From Dysgonomonas sp. PH5-45 (lineage in GTDB: Bacteria; Bacteroidota; Bacteroidia; Bacteroidales; Dysgonomonadaceae): a stretch of DNA of 64,000 bases. A program made the position numbers and the translations under genes. The stretch is taken from contig NZ_JARXWE010000006.1 in the NCBI RefSeq assembly GCF_029893235.1, positions 29,018 through 93,017 on the forward strand, read 5' to 3'. Below are positions 61,579 through 64,000 of the stretch, piece by piece (position 1 is the first letter of the stretch; each line of letters opens with the position of its first letter). Below the pieces are notes generated by a model, which saw nothing but the letters and a program-made list of their open reading frames with translations, had not been told where the DNA came from and ran no database searches.

Positions 61579-61665
61579 TCTATGTGATAGTTAAGTTATT
61601 TATTTATTAGTAAATCTAGCTTTCTCTTACTTATTTCAATAAAATAATGTAACATTTTGCTACTA

Positions 61666-61673
61666 CAAATGTA
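61666..61673 (-). promoter_or_regulatory. -7 box (TACATTTG) for korDABC
   Basis: An exact TAnnTTTG match on the minus strand, 88 bases upstream of korD. Confidence 0.5.
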
Positions 61674-62255
61674 TTCCTATTTTTTTGAAAAACCTTTTCT
61701 TTTGCAGAAATAAATAATAATTTATGTTGCAGAATATAAAAAGCTTTACGTACACGGGTTGTACTTAGCTTAGTTTGTGCAGGTAATATGTTTTTTGTAT
61801 TAAATAGCATTTGGGCGATATACTTGCGGGGATAAGATTTTTATATTATCCCATTAAAATATATAAGTATCTTTGCCGTTATAAATGAAGTATCAAATTT
61901 TTATTGTCTGACAAACTTGTACCTTTACACCTATAACATTGCAAAAAAGTGATTAAATGCGAAAAAGGATGAACCCGTTGATATTTAGTCTTATAGGCAG
62001 AGGTTGTCCGAAGTTGGCTTAATCCGAAAAACGCAAAAATCAGTTGTTTTCGTTGCTTTTCCGTTACCAAGTCATTACCTGTTTTTAGCGAAGCAGAATA
62101 CGGCAAAATGCCATCTATTAAGTTTATATTTAATAGATTAAGCAAAACGAAGTGATTCGTGTCAAAATAACTTCTGCACTTGGCACATTGATAGCAGACC
62201 GCTCATTTTTCATAGCTCAAATAACTCATTTCAGAAGTAATTTTAAAACTAAAAA
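61674..62255. other. Non-coding stretch at the end of a mobile element remnant
   Basis: No convincing gene in about 580 bases. It holds a plus-strand TATCTTTG box (61868-61875) with no gene for 380 bases, a perfect 9-bp inverted repeat ATCTATTAA/TTAATAGAT (62113-62121, 62130-62138), and ACTCATTT/AAATGAGT (62224-62231, 62254-62261) spanning the integrase start. This is a plausible place for an attachment site, but I cannot identify a core. Confidence 0.5.
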
Positions 62256-63206
62256 ATGAGTGTTATGACAAACGAGTTGAAAGTTCTGTTCTATCTGAAA
62301 AAGAATCAGAGAAAGAAAAACGGTCTTTGTCCCATCATGGGACGAATCCATGTCGGAAAAACGATGGCTCAATTCAGTCTGAAGATTGATGCCGATGTCG
62401 AACTATGGGATGCCAAAGCCGGAAGACTGAAAGGCAAGAGTGTATTTGCCAATGATATAAACAAGAAAATCGAGAAGGTAAACCTACTCATCTACACTCG
62501 CTATAATGAGGAAAAACGTATCGGGAAAGACTTCACAGCTACCGATCTGAAAGTCATTGTACAAGGTATTGCCGAAGCGCAGGACTCTCTTTGTGCTTAT
62601 ATGGCTAAAATGAATGAGAAACTTGCTGCCCGCGTAGGAAAAGACAGGGCATTAAGTACATTGACAAGTTACAAACATTACCATTCTTTATTGGTCGCAT
62701 TTCTCCAAACGAAGTACAAGTTGAAAGATATTTCTTTTAAGGCCTTAAAGTATTCCTTTATCGAAGAATATGTCCATTATCTTCGTGTTACAAGAAAATT
62801 GGCTATCAATACAACCAGTTTTGCTGTCTGCCGAATGCGTGAAGCAATATCTGAAGCTATTGATGAAGGAATTATCGGCAAAGATCCTTTCTTCTCGTAT
62901 GAGTTGGAATCTTCTGAAATAAAGCACCGAAATATCAGTCGGAAAGATTTGGAGAAGATTATGGCAGAGAATTTCGACAATGAAACAACAGCGATTGTCC
63001 GTGACATGTTTGTTTTCTCCACCTTTTGCGGACTGGCTTATATTGATGTTAAGAATCTGACCTACGAAAACATCGTCAAACAGGAAGACGGAAGCTATTG
63101 GATTATGACCCATCGCCAGAAGACGGGAAGCGCATCCAATATCCGTCTAATGGAGATACCTCTTTCCTTGATTGAAAAATATCGAAGTCATACCAGTGCC
63201 TCGTAA
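62256..63206 (+). pseudogene. int: Truncated tyrosine recombinase (Bacteroides conjugative-transposon type)
   Basis: 316 residues, about 100 short of family length. The arm-binding and core-binding parts are complete (ELKVLFYLKKNQ start; SAM-like region about 95-205). The catalytic domain keeps FCGLAYIDVKNL, where as in IntDOT the first Arg is absent, and HRQKTGS with the Lys, but stops at IEKYRSHTSAS before the HxxR, His/Trp and Tyr boxes. In the next frame 63190-63216 gives IPVPRNGA, resembling the FPVPSN block that should follow, so a deletion with frameshift is likely. It cannot be active. Confidence 0.8.
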
Positions 63207-63284
63207 CGGAGCAGTGTGAGTTCCACGCTTCTTTTTTAGTCTGGCGAATGTTCTTGAAGGATGAATTTATAAAAGGATAAGGGC

Positions 63285-63806
63285 ATGAAAAAGTTGAAAT
63301 TGTACATTACGGCATCGAATGATGGTTATATTGCTCCGCCAGACGGCGATTTGGATTGGTTAATCGGCTATCCCGTTCCCTCGAAAGAAGATCACAAAAA
63401 CTTTGTAGATTCGGTCGATACCGTTATAATGGGCGGTAATACCTATCGCAATATGCGAATAATGGATATTCTCTGGCCATATGAGGATAAGAATGTCCAT
63501 GTTGTTACGCGCAATCCGATGATGGAAAAGAAGGGCGTTAATTTTATCACGGAAAACGTCATTGAAACTGTTTCCGGACTTAAAAAAGAGAATGGGAAAG
63601 ATATTTGGCTCGTCGGCGGAGCAGAACTAACAGCGATGCTACTCGACAATGATTTGATTGACGAAATGATAATTACGTATATTCCCGAAACTCTCGAAAA
63701 GGGAATATCTCTATTCTCACAAAAACCTGAAGAAATGGGTTGGGTTTTAAGCGAGGATAAAATATACGACAATAACGCTGTGAGAAAGAATTTCATAAAG
63801 GCGTAG
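63285..63806 (+). CDS. Dihydrofolate reductase family protein (RibD C-terminal-like)
   Basis: 173 residues. LKLYITASNDGYIAPPDGDLDW at the N-terminus, VIMGGNTYRNM (about 47-57), VVTRNP and DIWLVGGAEL (about 106-115) form the nucleotide-binding core of the DHFR/RibD-C fold. Such stand-alone genes are often annotated as DHFR; true folate activity is uncertain. It lies 78 bases after the integrase remnant, with a terminator after it, so it may be cargo of the lost element. Whether it affects antifolate sensitivity is unknown. Confidence 0.85.
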   Translation: MKKLKLYITASNDGYIAPPDGDLDWLIGYPVPSKEDHKNFVDSVDTVIMGGNTYRNMRIMDILWPYEDKNVHVVTRNPMMEKKGVNFITENVIETVSGLKKENGKDIWLVGGAELTAMLLDNDLIDEMIITYIPETLEKGISLFSQKPEEMGWVLSEDKIYDNNAVRKNFIKA

Positions 63807-63817
63807 CAGATATATAA

Positions 63818-63862
63818 ACAGAAAAAGCCTACTTCGCATCGAAATAGGCTTTCTGTTTTATA
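63818..63862 (+). terminator. Terminator after the DHFR-like gene
   Basis: A stem with a two-base bulge (ACAGAAA..AGCCTA at 63818-63831 pairing with 63845-63856) is followed by T residues. Confidence 0.8.
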
Positions 63863-63918
63863 TGATTTTTTAAATACCTTTCTTTCCGTAGCATTTACTA
63901 CCATCCAGGGCAACCGCA

Positions 63919-64000
63919 TCAAATTTTCAATAGTTTCCTGAGATATTGAGTATCCAGCGCTGCTTTATATAGCCTCTTTTTAATACTCAGTTTGTCTTTC
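63919..64000 (-). CDS. Possible 3' end of a minus-strand gene (partial)
   Basis: Reading from the window edge on the minus strand gives 26 residues (beginning KDKLSIKKRLYKAALD) to a stop at 63919. The composition is plausible for protein, but it is too short to identify and the frame could be chance. Confidence 0.25.
   Translation of the reverse strand, partial: KDKLSIKKRLYKAALDTQYLRKLLKI

Noticed and set aside
61879..62145. 88-residue minus-strand ORF in the gap before the integrase
   Set aside because: No family, signal or promoter; it overlaps structured non-coding DNA and looks like a chance frame in an element end.
63443..63922. 159-residue minus-strand ORF over the DHFR-like gene
   Set aside because: It is the antisense shadow of a gene with clear motifs on the plus strand.
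1..64000. CRISPR arrays, rRNA or tRNA genes
   Set aside because: I scanned the intergenic stretches by eye and saw no spaced direct repeats, TPsiC arms or rRNA motifs; a covariance search would be decisive.

Overview
The window looks like chromosome of an anaerobic or fermentative Bacteroidales bacterium, with Dysgonomonas or a close relative as the best guess (inference, not searched). The signs are the many promoters of the Bacteroidetes type (TAnnTTTG at -7, sometimes with TTTG/TTG 19-21 bases upstream), starts without clear Shine-Dalgarno sequences, a type IX secretion plug protein, the lptE / TPR-like gene / secG order, and moderately AT-rich DNA. I found no rRNA, tRNA or CRISPR array.

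Layout. 1-2025 is the 3' part of a surface protein built of 98-residue tandem repeats. 2361-5703 holds a small secreted protein, fabG with a TetR regulator, and a nucleotidyltransferase. 6037-13191 is the most striking block: HdrC, HdrB, HdrA, a small lipoprotein, an MvhD/FlxD protein, two iron-sulfur proteins (FlxC- and FlxB-like) and a flavin/NAD(P) reductase (FlxA-like). This amounts to a complete FlxABCD-HdrABC electron-bifurcating complex, of the kind known from sulfate reducers and other anaerobes, with one lipoprotein gene inside it. 14418-19469 carries murB, murA, a UDG-like protein and the T9SS plug. 19483-25070 has trmD, an acyltransferase, a sigma-54 activator, lptE and secG. 25375-35091 is mostly housekeeping: pheS, tsaD, an M48 protease, a secreted protein with a possible caspase-like dyad, cinA, rplU-rpmA, flavodoxin, an acyltransferase, an S4 protein, pth and ctc.

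35586-41729 holds a DUF2089 / YIP1 / secreted hydrolase group, dusB, metA and a U32 protein. 41856-48833 is one operon-like run: a Spy/CpxP-like periplasmic protein, TolC, MacA, a MacB-type ATPase and permease, then a LytS/LytR two-component pair. 49371-52109 has efp and an FecCD-type importer. 52192-56602 is a cell-surface cluster (rfbA, rfbC, GH25 lysozyme, S41 peptidase, GT4 transferase). 56599-58682 has DUF2752, CD225/dispanin and purM genes. 58813-61578 is a korDABC/vor-type 2-oxoacid:ferredoxin oxidoreductase operon. The right end (61.6-64 kb) is accessory: a non-coding stretch, a truncated tyrosine integrase of the Bacteroides conjugative-transposon type, and a dihydrofolate-reductase-like gene.

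How the parts connect. The Kor/Vor enzyme makes reduced ferredoxin and CoA thioesters from 2-oxoacids. Flx-Hdr could couple ferredoxin, NAD(H) and a thiol/disulfide pair, but its disulfide partner is not in the window. A dispersed MITE-like repeat with terminal inverted repeats occurs at 35.26-35.45 kb, with a degraded copy at 25.15-25.35 kb.
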